Source: G963674955 sp963674955
Lineage (GTDB): Bacteria > Desulfobacterota > Desulfovibrionia > Desulfovibrionales > Desulfovibrionaceae
DNA length: 64,000 nucleotides
Direction: 5' to 3'
Assembly (NCBI GenBank): GCA_963674955.2
Contig: CAXXKR010000004.1
Span: 1,612,001-1,676,000 of the forward strand
Shown here piece by piece: positions 36,109-45,238 of the stretch. Position numbers and translations under genes: made by a program. A model generated the notes under the pieces. The model saw nothing but the letters and a program-made list of their open reading frames with translations, was not told the origin of the DNA and made no database searches. How positions within the stretch are numbered: the stretch's first letter is position 1; each line of letters starts with the position of its first letter.

Positions 36109-38301
36109 ATGGAATCAAGCAAATATATTCTCGGACTGCTGAGCATAGCCAACCACGACCAGGGAGCCTGCGTGCTCAAGGTGGACCCGGACGGCGGGTT
36201 CGACTACGTTGCAATCGCCGAAGAACGGCTTTCCAGGGAAAAATACAGCTTCAAATTCCCCTACTTTTCCATCGACTACTGCCTGAAGCATTTCGGCCTT
36301 GAGAGCCTGGACCAAATCGACGTGCTGGCCACAGACTACATCCGGCTCAAGCGCTGGAACCTCTCCGGCCCCGGCTACAACGTCAGTGAACACGACTACC
36401 TGAAGAAACTTCTGGATATCCCAAGGGAAAAGATATTCATCGTCAACCACCACATGTCCCACGCGGCCGTGACCTATTATCTGAGCGGTTTCGACGACGC
36501 GGCCATCCTCACTGCCGACGGCAACGGCTCCGAGTTGGAGACCCAGGGATTCTTCAAGGGCCAGGGCAACCAACTCACCGAGCTGGACAAATACCATTTC
36601 CACGGCATCGGCTATTGCTACTCCGCCGTGACGCGGAACATCCTCAACTTCGGCACCGGCGGCGAGGGCAAGACCATGGGGCTGGCTCCCTACGGGGAAA
36701 AGCACCCGCCCGTGCTGAACATCCAAGGCTCCTACGACGGCATCAAGACCAATTATTCCCAGTTTCTGCGCAGGCTGCCCAAATCCGACGTCATGAACCA
36801 GATGGACCCGGCAAACGTCCTCTATCCCTTTCGCGAAAAATACAGAAAACGCGGCAAGGACGAGAACCCGCTTGACCCCTATTTCAGCCGTGCGGCCTAT
36901 GAACTCCAGGAGGAGACTCAAAAGGTCCTGGTGCATCTGGCCAACGAGCTGTACAAGCGCCACCCCAGCAAGAACATCTGCCTCTGCGGCGGGGTCATGC
37001 TCAACTGCGTGACCAACAGGCTCATCCTCGAGGAAAGCCCGTTTGAGGACATCTTCATTTTTCCGGGCTGCTCGGACACGGGCATTCCTGTGGGCAACTG
37101 CCTGCTGGCCTACCACAACCACCCCATGTTCAAGGAGACGCCCAAGACCAGACAGGTCTTGAAGACCGCATATCTTGGCCGCGAATATTCAAACTCCGAG
37201 GTCACGGAAACCCTGGACAGATACGGCGTGCCCTCGACAAAGACCGACCCCGGGGAAGTGGCCGCGCTCCTGGCCGAAGGCAAGGTTGTGGCCTGGTTCC
37301 AGGGCGGCAGCGAATTCGGGCCGCGCGCGCTGGGCCACCGGTCCATCATGGCCGACTCACGCGACTCGGCCATCAAGGACCGGGTCAACGACGAGGTCAA
37401 GCACCGCGAACTTTTCAGGCCTTTCGCCCCGGTGGTGCTGGAGGAGAAATGCTCTGAGCAGTTCGACCTGGACCGCCCCTCGCCCTTCATGCTCCTGGTG
37501 GGCGACGCCCTGCGGCCCGAAGAGATTCCATCCGTCATCCACGTCGACAACTCGGCCCGCATCCAGACCGTGAACCTCGAGGACAACCAAGGCTACTACG
37601 AGGTGGTCAGGGAGTTCGACAAGCTGACCGGCATACCCGTGCTCATGAACACCTCCTTCAACGTGGCCGGCGAACCCATCGTGGAAACGCCGCGCGACGC
37701 CCTGATCTGCGCCCTGGGCACGGACATGGACCATCTGGTGCTCCACGACAGATTGGTGGACTGCAAATGCCCCGGCCACAAGGAAATCTGCGCCAGAATG
37801 AACGAGGACAGGGAAGCTGAAATCGCCAAGTGGCGCGAAGAGGTCATCACTAAATTCTTTCCCGGATACGATCAGGCCGAGCGCGACTCCTTCATAGCCA
37901 ACGGAAACGAGCAGGCCTATTGGTGGACCAAGCATCGGGCCAAATACGAGCTGGAAAAGGCCGTGCTGGACTGGATTGCAATGGACACCAAAATCGCCAT
38001 TGTCGGCGAAGCGAAACACACGGCCTATCTCAGGGAATACGTAAACGAATTCATCTGCCTGGACGTGGCCGGTTTTCTGGACATCGACAATCCCGGGCAG
38101 GCCGACGGACTGCCTTACGCGCCCCTGTCCTGGGCGGACCTGAAGGACTGCCCGGCGGACGTGATCGTCTTCTCTTCCTGGGAGAAGCAATACGATCTCA
38201 TCAACAAGGTGGAGGATATGGATTTGGACAAGGAAACCTATCTTGTGTACGACCTGATGGGCCGCTCCCTGGAAGACCTCTACCCCGCGCCAAAGGCGTA
38301 G
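36109..38301 (+). CDS. O-carbamoyltransferase (NodU/CmcH family) with C-terminal extension
   Basis: 730 aa from ATG 36109 (MESSKYILGLLSI); the frame upstream has a non-family N-terminus. The ASKHA-like Kae1-type part has the metal-binding NHHMSHAA (113-120) and TADGNGSELETQG; the carbamoyl-phosphate domain includes CLCGGVMLNCVTN, WFQGGSEFGPRALGHRSI and FRPFAPVV, ending TSFNVAGEPIVETP. It transfers carbamoyl from carbamoyl phosphate to a sugar hydroxyl. Beyond about residue 580 a further 150 residues form a Rossmann-like extension (IAIVGEAKHTAYLREYV, DVIVFSSWEKQYDLI) that is not part of the usual family. GC-rich. Confidence 0.9.
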   Translation: MESSKYILGLLSIANHDQGACVLKVDPDGGFDYVAIAEERLSREKYSFKFPYFSIDYCLKHFGLESLDQIDVLATDYIRLKRWNLSGPGYNVSEHDYLKKLLDIPREKIFIVNHHMSHAAVTYYLSGFDDAAILTADGNGSELETQGFFKGQGNQLTELDKYHFHGIGYCYSAVTRNILNFGTGGEGKTMGLAPYGEKHPPVLNIQGSYDGIKTNYSQFLRRLPKSDVMNQMDPANVLYPFREKYRKRGKDENPLDPYFSRAAYELQEETQKVLVHLANELYKRHPSKNICLCGGVMLNCVTNRLILEESPFEDIFIFPGCSDTGIPVGNCLLAYHNHPMFKETPKTRQVLKTAYLGREYSNSEVTETLDRYGVPSTKTDPGEVAALLAEGKVVAWFQGGSEFGPRALGHRSIMADSRDSAIKDRVNDEVKHRELFRPFAPVVLEEKCSEQFDLDRPSPFMLLVGDALRPEEIPSVIHVDNSARIQTVNLEDNQGYYEVVREFDKLTGIPVLMNTSFNVAGEPIVETPRDALICALGTDMDHLVLHDRLVDCKCPGHKEICARMNEDREAEIAKWREEVITKFFPGYDQAERDSFIANGNEQAYWWTKHRAKYELEKAVLDWIAMDTKIAIVGEAKHTAYLREYVNEFICLDVAGFLDIDNPGQADGLPYAPLSWADLKDCPADVIVFSSWEKQYDLINKVEDMDLDKETYLVYDLMGRSLEDLYPAPKA

Positions 38302-38319
38302 CAAGGCCAAAGGACAGAC

Positions 38320-39027
38320 ATGTATTCCGGCAAGAAAATTCTGGCCATAGTCCCGGCTCGGGGCGGCAGCAAGGGCGTTCCCCTGAAGAACATCCAGACC
38401 GTGGACGGAGTGCCGCTGGTGGCCATCACCGGAAATGTCATCAAGGAACTGCCCATGATCGACCGGGCCGTGGTCTCCACGGACCACCCTGAGATCGCCA
38501 GAATCGCGCAGGAGGCCGGAATAGACGCACCCTTCATGCGCCCGGACGAACTGTCCGGCGACATAGTGGCCGACTGGGACGTCATCGACCACGCCCTGCG
38601 CTTCATGGAGGTCCTGGACAAGACCCGCTACGACATCATTCTCCTGCTCCAGCCCACCTGTCCCATGCGCAAACCCGAGCACGTGGCAAGATGCGTGGAA
38701 CAGCTGGTGGACGGCGGGTACGATGCGGTATGGTCCGTGAGCGAGACGGATTCCAAGGCCCATCCCCTGAAGCAGCTGACCTTTGACGGCGACAGGCTGG
38801 GGTATTACGATGAGGCCGGCTCCAAAATCATCGCCCGGCAGCAGCTGAAGCCGGTCTACCACAGAAACGGCGCGGCCTACGCCCTGACCAGGGAGTGCAT
38901 CCTGGAAAAGGGGAACATCAAGGGCGACAGGACTTCGGCCGTGGTCATCGAAGAGCCTTTGGTAAGCATAGACACGGTCTTTGACTTCCAGTTCTGTGAA
39001 TTCGTTCTCGGCCTGGAAAAGAAATAA
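38320..39027 (+). CDS. CMP-nonulosonate cytidylyltransferase (NeuA family)
   Basis: 235-aa enzyme with ILAIVPARGGSKGVPLKNIQ (7-26), VVSTDHPEIARIA, LLLQPTCPMRKPEHV, and the C-terminal IDTVFDFQFCEFVL that matches the family's metal-site helix. It would activate the product of the NeuB-cupin synthase with CTP. Different from LegF at 12293, so two CMP-nonulosonates are likely made. 18 bp gaps on both sides suggest one operon from 32693 to 40370. Confidence 0.9.
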   Translation: MYSGKKILAIVPARGGSKGVPLKNIQTVDGVPLVAITGNVIKELPMIDRAVVSTDHPEIARIAQEAGIDAPFMRPDELSGDIVADWDVIDHALRFMEVLDKTRYDIILLLQPTCPMRKPEHVARCVEQLVDGGYDAVWSVSETDSKAHPLKQLTFDGDRLGYYDEAGSKIIARQQLKPVYHRNGAAYALTRECILEKGNIKGDRTSAVVIEEPLVSIDTVFDFQFCEFVLGLEKK

Positions 39028-39044
39028 CGATTTAATAGACGCCA

Positions 39045-40370
39045 ATGCAAAAAACCGTATATTTTCACATCGACGAGCTGGCCAGGGACGCGGTCACGGC
39101 CGCCAACCTAAAAAAAATCCTGGCCCAAAAGGGCGTGGAAACAGTCTACGGCAACAAGGAAAACACAAAGCGGTTGCTCTATTCCTGCCGCCACGCCTTC
39201 GACGCCGTGATCCTGCCCAAGGTCACCTATTTCCAGCACGCCCACAAAAAAGTGGAAGAACCTTTCCCGCCCGTGATCACGTTGCTCACGGAAGCCAACG
39301 GCACCCTATCCAACAACCTGGAATGGGGCGCAAAGAACGTGCTGGGCAGCAAACATTTCATCGAAGACGACAGCCGCTGGTCCAGCAAGATCGCGGCCCA
39401 TTGCCTCTGGGGACCGGCCCAGCTCAAGGCCGTCGAGCATTTCGCCCCAGAACTGGTTCCAAACTTCCATGTCACCGGCCATCCCCGCCATGATCTGCGC
39501 TGCCGCAAGGCCCCAGGCAATGTCCCGGACAACGGCAAAATCCGCATTGGTCTGATCAGCAGGCTCAAGCAGCTTGCTCCATTCAACAGAAACTCCATTT
39601 TCACACAAGTATATCTGTCAAGCCTGAAGCCGGCCTACCGCACCATCGAAGGTCTGGATACCGAAGACGCCATATACACCGAAGTTATCGACCTGCGGCT
39701 TTTTCTCAAATTCATAGATTCCCTGGCCCCCGACAGATACGACATATCCGTCCGTCCGCACCCCAGGGAAGACCGGTTCATGTGGAAACAGCTGATCGAA
39801 CAGTTCGACATGCCCCTCAAGCTGGCTGACTGGACCCAACCCTTCATGCACTGGCTGAGCGGACTGGACTACGCCGTTGGCCCGGCTTCCACCGGCTTCT
39901 ACGACTGCCTGGTAGCCGGGAAAAACCCCATCTGCACCAACATGGTCTTCAGCCATCGCCAGGCCCACACCCACCCGCACCTGGACGACAACAGCCCGAT
40001 CCTGGAACACGTGCGCATGCCCAAGTCAATGGACGAGCTCTTGGACCTTGTCTCGGAAAAACCTGATCCGAGCGGCGACCCCATCCCCGAAGGTGCACGC
40101 AAAATCCTGGAATTCGAATCCAACTATCCCCATTCCGCCCACTCCCTGGACGAGGTGGCAAGAATCTGCATGAATGTCCTTGATTCCGCGCCCAAGGCGG
40201 ACCCCGCAAAAAAACGGTTGGCCCGCCTGAAATACGACTTCAAAAACATGGATTTCAACCGATGCGAAAAACGCCGCCGTCGCAGAAAGGGAATCGACGA
40301 GCAGGGCGGAAAGTTCCTGCTGACCAGAAACAGAAAGGAATGGATCGACGCCCTGGCCGGTGAAGTATAG
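39045..40370 (+). CDS. Surface carbohydrate transferase-like protein
   Basis: 441-aa GT-B-like protein without a named family in my knowledge. Visible blocks are FHVTGHPRHDLRC, KIRIGLISRLKQLAPF, DISVRPHPREDRF and AVGPASTGFYDCLVAGKNP, the last two being the phosphate-binding 'HPR..D' and a nucleotide-sugar pocket 'ST..D.L'. The C-terminus is lysine/arginine-rich (EKRRRRRKG), possibly membrane-associated. Located right after a NeuA-type gene, it is the best candidate for the transferase that uses the second CMP-nonulosonate (inference). Related in layout to the gene at 22818. Confidence 0.68.
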   Translation: MQKTVYFHIDELARDAVTAANLKKILAQKGVETVYGNKENTKRLLYSCRHAFDAVILPKVTYFQHAHKKVEEPFPPVITLLTEANGTLSNNLEWGAKNVLGSKHFIEDDSRWSSKIAAHCLWGPAQLKAVEHFAPELVPNFHVTGHPRHDLRCRKAPGNVPDNGKIRIGLISRLKQLAPFNRNSIFTQVYLSSLKPAYRTIEGLDTEDAIYTEVIDLRLFLKFIDSLAPDRYDISVRPHPREDRFMWKQLIEQFDMPLKLADWTQPFMHWLSGLDYAVGPASTGFYDCLVAGKNPICTNMVFSHRQAHTHPHLDDNSPILEHVRMPKSMDELLDLVSEKPDPSGDPIPEGARKILEFESNYPHSAHSLDEVARICMNVLDSAPKADPAKKRLARLKYDFKNMDFNRCEKRRRRRKGIDEQGGKFLLTRNRKEWIDALAGEV

Positions 40371-40472
40371 AAAACAAGTTGTCCCGGCAGCACACCTCGC
40401 CCTGTTTCTCATCCGCCTGTTGCCCGCCGGGGTTGATCCCGGCAAACATAAAAACCGCAACACTTAAATAAC

Positions 40473-41711
40473 ATGCCCCAAACAGACAAAATAACAAAAT
40501 GCAGAATCTGCTCAAGCAACGAACTCACAAGCGTTCTTGACCTCGGAAACCATGCCCTGAGCGGACGCTTCATACTTGAAGGCGAAGCAGACCCCATGAC
40601 GGCCCCCCTGGAACTGGTGCTCTGCGGCGAGTGCGGACTGTTGCAACTTCTCCACACCGTGACCGGAACCGAGCTTTACACAGACACTTACGGCTACCGC
40701 TCCGGCATAAACCAGTCCATGCGCTCGCACTTGGCCGCCCTGGCCGAAGATGTTACGAAAAGGGCCGGTCTGAGCGACGGTGATCTGGTCATCGACGTGG
40801 GCTGCAACGACGGGACGCTTTTGAGATCCTACCCTGTCCAGGGCTTGACCAAGATCGGCATTGACCCGCTGGCAGACCACTTCAGGGAGTATCATCCGCA
40901 GGACATGACCGCCATCGCCGATTTTTTCGGAGCGGAAAGCTGCCGCAGGGCGATCGGAGACGACAAGGCCAAGGTTCTCACCTCCATCTCAATGTTCTAC
41001 GACCTGCCCGATCCGGGCGCCTTCACCAAAGCCGTGGCCGAAGCCCTTGCAAAGGACGGCCTCTGGGTCCTGGAACAGAGCTATATGCCCACCATGCTGG
41101 AGCGAAACTCCTTTGACACGGTCTGCCACGAGCACCTTGAATACTACGCCTTGGCCCAGATAGAGCGCATGGCTTCCGAAGCGGGGCTGCGCATCTTCGA
41201 CGTCCAGTTGAACGATGTCAACGGCGGCAGCTTCAGGCTGTATGTCTGCCACGTGAACGGTCCGTACCGCGACAATTCCGAAGCCCTGGAGAAATTCAGA
41301 CGCCGCGAAGGCGACCTGGACCTCGGCACCCTGGGGCCCTATCAACGCTTCACTGAGAGGATCGAGGAACAGCGTGACCTGCTGCGAGGCTTCATCGACA
41401 AAGAGCGCAAGGCCGGCAAGACCTTCTACATCTATGGTGCCTCGACCAAGGGCAACACTCTGCTTCAGTATTACGGGCTGGACAGGGAAAGCATCGTTGC
41501 AGCGGCGGACAGGAACCCGGCCAAATGGGGCCGCCTGACCCCGGCCACGCGCATCCCCATAATCTCGGAAAAGGAAGCAAGGGAACAAAAACCGGACTAT
41601 TTTCTTGTTCTCCCCTGGCATTTCAAGGACGAATTTTTGGAAAGGGAATCCGAGTTCAGGAAAAACGGCGGCAAATTCATCTTTCCGCTGCCGACAATGG
41701 AAATAATTTAG
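40473..41711 (+). CDS. NDP-sugar C-methyltransferase (three-domain type)
   Basis: 412 aa with all three parts of the TylC3/EvaC-type enzymes. The zinc-binding N-terminus is CRICSSNELTSVLDLGNHAL with ELVLCGECGLLQL. The central SAM domain has VIDVGCNDGTLL, and the C-terminal domain has TFYIYGASTKGNTLLQYYGL. These enzymes add a methyl to C-3 of a 4-keto-6-deoxy NDP-sugar, giving a branched-chain sugar. The Gmd-like SDRs that follow could supply or finish its substrate. Starts a GC-rich set running to 51622. About 100 bp upstream contain a 6-bp stem (40426-40443) but no clear terminator. Confidence 0.9.
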   Translation: MPQTDKITKCRICSSNELTSVLDLGNHALSGRFILEGEADPMTAPLELVLCGECGLLQLLHTVTGTELYTDTYGYRSGINQSMRSHLAALAEDVTKRAGLSDGDLVIDVGCNDGTLLRSYPVQGLTKIGIDPLADHFREYHPQDMTAIADFFGAESCRRAIGDDKAKVLTSISMFYDLPDPGAFTKAVAEALAKDGLWVLEQSYMPTMLERNSFDTVCHEHLEYYALAQIERMASEAGLRIFDVQLNDVNGGSFRLYVCHVNGPYRDNSEALEKFRRREGDLDLGTLGPYQRFTERIEEQRDLLRGFIDKERKAGKTFYIYGASTKGNTLLQYYGLDRESIVAAADRNPAKWGRLTPATRIPIISEKEAREQKPDYFLVLPWHFKDEFLERESEFRKNGGKFIFPLPTMEII

Positions 41712-41737
41712 CCCCTGAGGCTGCGACCGAACGATCT

Positions 41738-42691
41738 ATGAAAAAAGCACTTGTTTTCGGCGCATTCGGCCAGGACGGCCGACTCCTGACCAAGCTTCTG
41801 CTCGGCAAGGGATACTCCGTCCTGTGCGTGGGACGGCACGAGACAAGTCTGGCCCCTTCAAAAGAGATATGGGCACCGTTCGACTACCTCGACGCCGGTC
41901 AGGTGGCGGAAACAGTGCTCCGCTTCGCGCCGGACGAAATATACTACCTCGCCGCCTACCACCATTCCTCGGAAAGCCCGGAAACCCTGAATCCGGGGCA
42001 AATATGGAAGAGGAGCGTGGATGTCCACTGCAACGGCCTGGTGAACTTTCTTGAGGCCGTCAGGCTGAACTCGCTGCCCACCAGACTTTTCTATTCGGCC
42101 TCTTCCCTTGTCTTCGGTTCCGACGAGCCGGCTCCGCAAACCGAACAGACGCCCATGCGCCCCGAATGCGTATACGGCATCACCAAGGCGGCGGGAGTGT
42201 CATGTTGCGACATGTACGCCAGGGAGCATTCCGTGTTCGCCTGCTCCGGTTTCCTGTACAACCACGAATCCGGACTGCGTCCCGATAGATTTGTTTCCCA
42301 AAAAATAATCAAGGCCGCCAATGAGATCGCATCCGGAACTGAAAAGGAACTGATTCTTGGAGACCTCGCGGCACGAGCGGACTGGGGCTACGCCCCGGAC
42401 TACGTGGACGCCTTCCAGCGCATCCTTCAGTTGGACCGCCCGGAAAATTTCATCATAGCCACCGGCCAGCCGCACTGCGTTCAGGACTGGGTCGAGACGG
42501 CCTTCGGCGAACTGGGACTGGACTGGACCAAGCATGTCCGCCAGGAATCAAGAGCCACACTGCGCAACAACAACAATCGCATCGGCGACATTTCAAAACT
42601 CAAGACCCTGACAGGCTGGACGCCGAACACATCATTTCACCAAATGGTCAAGGCAATGCTTGGGCACGAGGACGAATCAAATGGCCAATAA
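41738..42691 (+). CDS. Gmd-like NAD-dependent sugar epimerase/dehydratase
   Basis: 317 aa from ATG 41738 (MKKALVFGAFGQDGRLL); the longer frame from 41525 overlaps the previous gene and adds no family sequence. The cofactor motif is GxFGQDG in place of the TGxTGQDG of GDP-mannose 4,6-dehydratases; catalytic SASSLVFG and VYGITKAAG (YxxxK), LYNHESGLRPDRFVSQKI and ADWGYAPDYVDA place it with the GMD/RMD group. Reductase or dehydratase cannot be decided; with a true Gmd at 44160, a role as the partner 4-reductase or as an epimerase is reasonable. The next gene overlaps by 11 bp. Confidence 0.82.
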   Translation: MKKALVFGAFGQDGRLLTKLLLGKGYSVLCVGRHETSLAPSKEIWAPFDYLDAGQVAETVLRFAPDEIYYLAAYHHSSESPETLNPGQIWKRSVDVHCNGLVNFLEAVRLNSLPTRLFYSASSLVFGSDEPAPQTEQTPMRPECVYGITKAAGVSCCDMYAREHSVFACSGFLYNHESGLRPDRFVSQKIIKAANEIASGTEKELILGDLAARADWGYAPDYVDAFQRILQLDRPENFIIATGQPHCVQDWVETAFGELGLDWTKHVRQESRATLRNNNNRIGDISKLKTLTGWTPNTSFHQMVKAMLGHEDESNGQ

Positions 42692-44156
42692 GATACTGAT
42701 ATTCATCCCCACCTACATGGAAAGGGAAAACGTCGGAAGAATCTCCGAAAAGATATTGCTGCTGAACCTGGATGCGGACATCCTCTTTGTCGACGACAAC
42801 TCGCCCGACGGCACAGGCCAGATATTGGACGAGATCGCGGCCAGGCATGAAAATATCCAGGTGCTGCACAGGGAAGGCAAGCTGGGAATCGGCAGCGCCC
42901 ACGCAATGGGCATCAACTACGCCTACGACAAGGGCTACGATATTCTGGTGACCATGGACTGCGATTTCACGCATTCCCCGGAGGACATACCAAAACTGCT
43001 GGAAGCAGCCGAAGGTCACGACGTTTCCGTTGGTTCGCGCTATCTGGCGGAAGGGAGCCTGCCGGGCTGGAAGCAGACCAGACGTTTCCTGACCCACTTC
43101 GCGCACTTCCTGACGGTCACGCTGCTGGGCATGAAGTACGACGCAACCGGCGCTTTCAGAGTCTACAACCTGAAAAGCGTACCCAGGGACTTCATCAAGC
43201 TGGTCGAGTCCAGAAGCTACGCCTTTTTCTTTGAAAGCCTTTTCGTCCTCTACAACAACCGGATGGCCATCAACGAAATCCCCATCGTCCTGCCTGCCAG
43301 GACTTACGGCCACTCCAAGATGTCCCTGCGCGAAGCTTTCAAAAGCGCGAGATTCCTGGCCGGGCTGGCCCTGAGGAAATTCGCCGAACCGGAAAGCCTG
43401 CAACTTGCCCGGAAAACTCCCGTCATCGACCAGGGCCTGTCCGACCCCCAGGGTTGGGACAGCTACTGGGACAGGAACGGCAGCTCCTCGCACCGGGCAT
43501 ACTCAATTATCGCAGCGGTTTACAGAAAGGCATTCATCAAGCGCAATCTTGAAAGAAACATCAGGGAGTCCTTTACCAGGGACTCGATGCTCCTGCACGC
43601 AGGATGCGGAAGCGGACAAGCCGACACAGGGCTGCATGAAGACTATCGCGTGACCGCCGCCGACATTTGTCCCAAGGCCCTCGAGATGTATTGCAAAAAC
43701 AACCTGGACGTGGCCGATGTTCGGCACGGCAGCATCTTCAGCCTGCCCTTCCCGGACGCCACCTTTGACGGGGTCTACAACCTTGGGGTAATGGAGCACT
43801 TCACGCACGGCGAGATAGTTGCCATCCTGAAGGAGTTCAACCGCGTGCTGAACGATAAGGGCAAAATTCTCATTTTTTGGCCCCACAAGCGCGGAACAAG
43901 TGTCATGGTTCTCAGGATGGTTCACTTCGTGCTGAACAACATGCTGAAAAAGAACATCCGTCTGCATCCGGACGAAATTTCACTGATACGAGGCCGGGAC
44001 GAGGCGAAAGCCATCCTGGAAAAATCCGGGTTCTCAATGGCAAAATACAAATTCGGACCATCCGACATCTTCATACAAAGCGTCATCGTCGGAAAGAAGA
44101 ATCAGACACCGCCCCGAATCAACGACTCCGGCGGACAACCACAACAGCAAGGCTGA
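42681..44156 (+). CDS. Fusion of GT2 dolichol-phosphate-mannose-type transferase and methyltransferase
   Basis: 491 aa. The GT2 part (1-235) resembles polyprenyl-phosphate mannosyl/glucosyl transferases: IFIPTYMERENV, FVDDNSPDGT (36-45), metal-binding DCD (93-95) in TMDCDFTHSP, and PARTYGHSKMSLREA. After a linker, a class I SAM methyltransferase (about 260-470) has LLHAGCGSGQADTGL (304-318) and YNLGVMEHFTHGE. It may make a polyprenyl-phosphate-linked methylated sugar or control chain length by methylation; both are inference. No membrane anchor is obvious. Starts inside the previous gene (11 bp overlap), 3 bp before gmd. Confidence 0.85.
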   Translation: MANKILIFIPTYMERENVGRISEKILLLNLDADILFVDDNSPDGTGQILDEIAARHENIQVLHREGKLGIGSAHAMGINYAYDKGYDILVTMDCDFTHSPEDIPKLLEAAEGHDVSVGSRYLAEGSLPGWKQTRRFLTHFAHFLTVTLLGMKYDATGAFRVYNLKSVPRDFIKLVESRSYAFFFESLFVLYNNRMAINEIPIVLPARTYGHSKMSLREAFKSARFLAGLALRKFAEPESLQLARKTPVIDQGLSDPQGWDSYWDRNGSSSHRAYSIIAAVYRKAFIKRNLERNIRESFTRDSMLLHAGCGSGQADTGLHEDYRVTAADICPKALEMYCKNNLDVADVRHGSIFSLPFPDATFDGVYNLGVMEHFTHGEIVAILKEFNRVLNDKGKILIFWPHKRGTSVMVLRMVHFVLNNMLKKNIRLHPDEISLIRGRDEAKAILEKSGFSMAKYKFGPSDIFIQSVIVGKKNQTPPRINDSGGQPQQQG

Positions 44157-44159
44157 CAG

Positions 44160-45221
44160 ATGAAGCATGCATTAATAACCGGAATAACCGGCCAGGACGG
44201 CGCATACCTCGCCAAACTTCTTCTGGACAAGGGCTACAAGGTTTTCGGACTCTACCGCCGCACCTCCAGCCTGAACGCCTGGCGGCTCCTGAACCTGGGC
44301 ATATTCGACAAGATCACACTCATTCCTGGCGACATGACCGACATGGCCTCCATATCCAACGCCATCATCCAGGCCGAGCCGGACGAATTCTACAACCTCG
44401 CGGCCCAGAGCTTTGTCGGCACTTCCTTTGAACAGCCCATCGTCACGGCCGCCGTGGACGGCATCGGAGTCCTTTACGTCCTTGAGGGAGTCAAGCAGAT
44501 CAACCCCAAGATCAGGATATATCAGGCTTCCACCTCCGAACTGTACGGCAACTGCATCAACTGCGAAGTGGGGACTTCCGGGGACGCGCCAAAGCTCACC
44601 GAGGACAGCACGCTCTGGCCCCTGTCGCCCTACGCGGCCTCCAAGCTCTACGCCTTCCATCTCGTGCGCATGTACCGCGAGGCCTACGGCATGTTCGCAG
44701 TCAACGGCATTCTTTTCAACCACGAATCCCCGTTACGGGGGCTGGAATTCGTCACCAGGAAGATAACCAACGCGGTGGCCAGGATAAAACTGGGCCTGCA
44801 GGACAAGATTCAGCTGGGGAACATCCACGCCATGCGCGACTGGGGCTATGCTCCGGAGTTCGTGGAAGCCATGTGGCTCATGCTCCAGCAGGACGAACCG
44901 GAAGATTTCGTCATCGCCACAGGCGCCTCGCACACTGTCCAGGACTTTCTGGAAGCGGCCTGCCAACACGTCGGCCTGGACTGGGAAGAGGTCACGGCCA
45001 TTGACGAGCGCTTCAAGCGCCCGCTTGAGGTGAACTGCCTGCGCGGGGACTCGAGCAAGGCCAAGAATATCCTGAACTGGCAGCCGGAAACCTCTTTCAC
45101 GGGTCTGGTGGAGGTCATGGTCAACGCGGACATGCAGCGCTGGACGGATTGGAAGAACGGAAAGATTTTCGCCTGGGACGCGGTCAACGACAGCTCGATT
45201 TATCAAAATTCGGGTAAATGA
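44160..45221 (+). CDS. gmd: GDP-mannose 4,6-dehydratase
   Basis: 353-aa extended SDR. ALITGITGQDGAYLAKLLLD (cofactor), FGLYRRTSSLNAWRL, the active-site YQASTSELYGN and SPYAASKLYAFHLVRMYREAY, then FNHESPLRGLEFVTRKIT and MRDWGYAPEFVEAMWLMLQ are the classic GMD signature set. It converts GDP-mannose to GDP-4-keto-6-deoxymannose, the precursor of rhamnose, fucose, perosamine and C-methylated sugars. Together with the C-methyltransferase at 40473 it may build a branched 6-deoxyhexose. Length and motifs are normal. Confidence 0.93.
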   Translation: MKHALITGITGQDGAYLAKLLLDKGYKVFGLYRRTSSLNAWRLLNLGIFDKITLIPGDMTDMASISNAIIQAEPDEFYNLAAQSFVGTSFEQPIVTAAVDGIGVLYVLEGVKQINPKIRIYQASTSELYGNCINCEVGTSGDAPKLTEDSTLWPLSPYAASKLYAFHLVRMYREAYGMFAVNGILFNHESPLRGLEFVTRKITNAVARIKLGLQDKIQLGNIHAMRDWGYAPEFVEAMWLMLQQDEPEDFVIATGASHTVQDFLEAACQHVGLDWEEVTAIDERFKRPLEVNCLRGDSSKAKNILNWQPETSFTGLVEVMVNADMQRWTDWKNGKIFAWDAVNDSSIYQNSGK

Positions 45222-45238
45222 CCCGAGGTGCCTGCAAA

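Noticed and set aside
37357..39045. 562-codon open frame on the minus strand
   Set aside because: Shadow across the carbamoyltransferase and NeuA-type genes; no recognisable domain.
40426..40443. GCCGGG...CCCGGC stem between two genes
   Set aside because: No T-run on the plus strand; not enough for a terminator call.
42648..43493. 281-codon minus-strand frame
   Set aside because: Antisense of the GT2 domain; no motifs.
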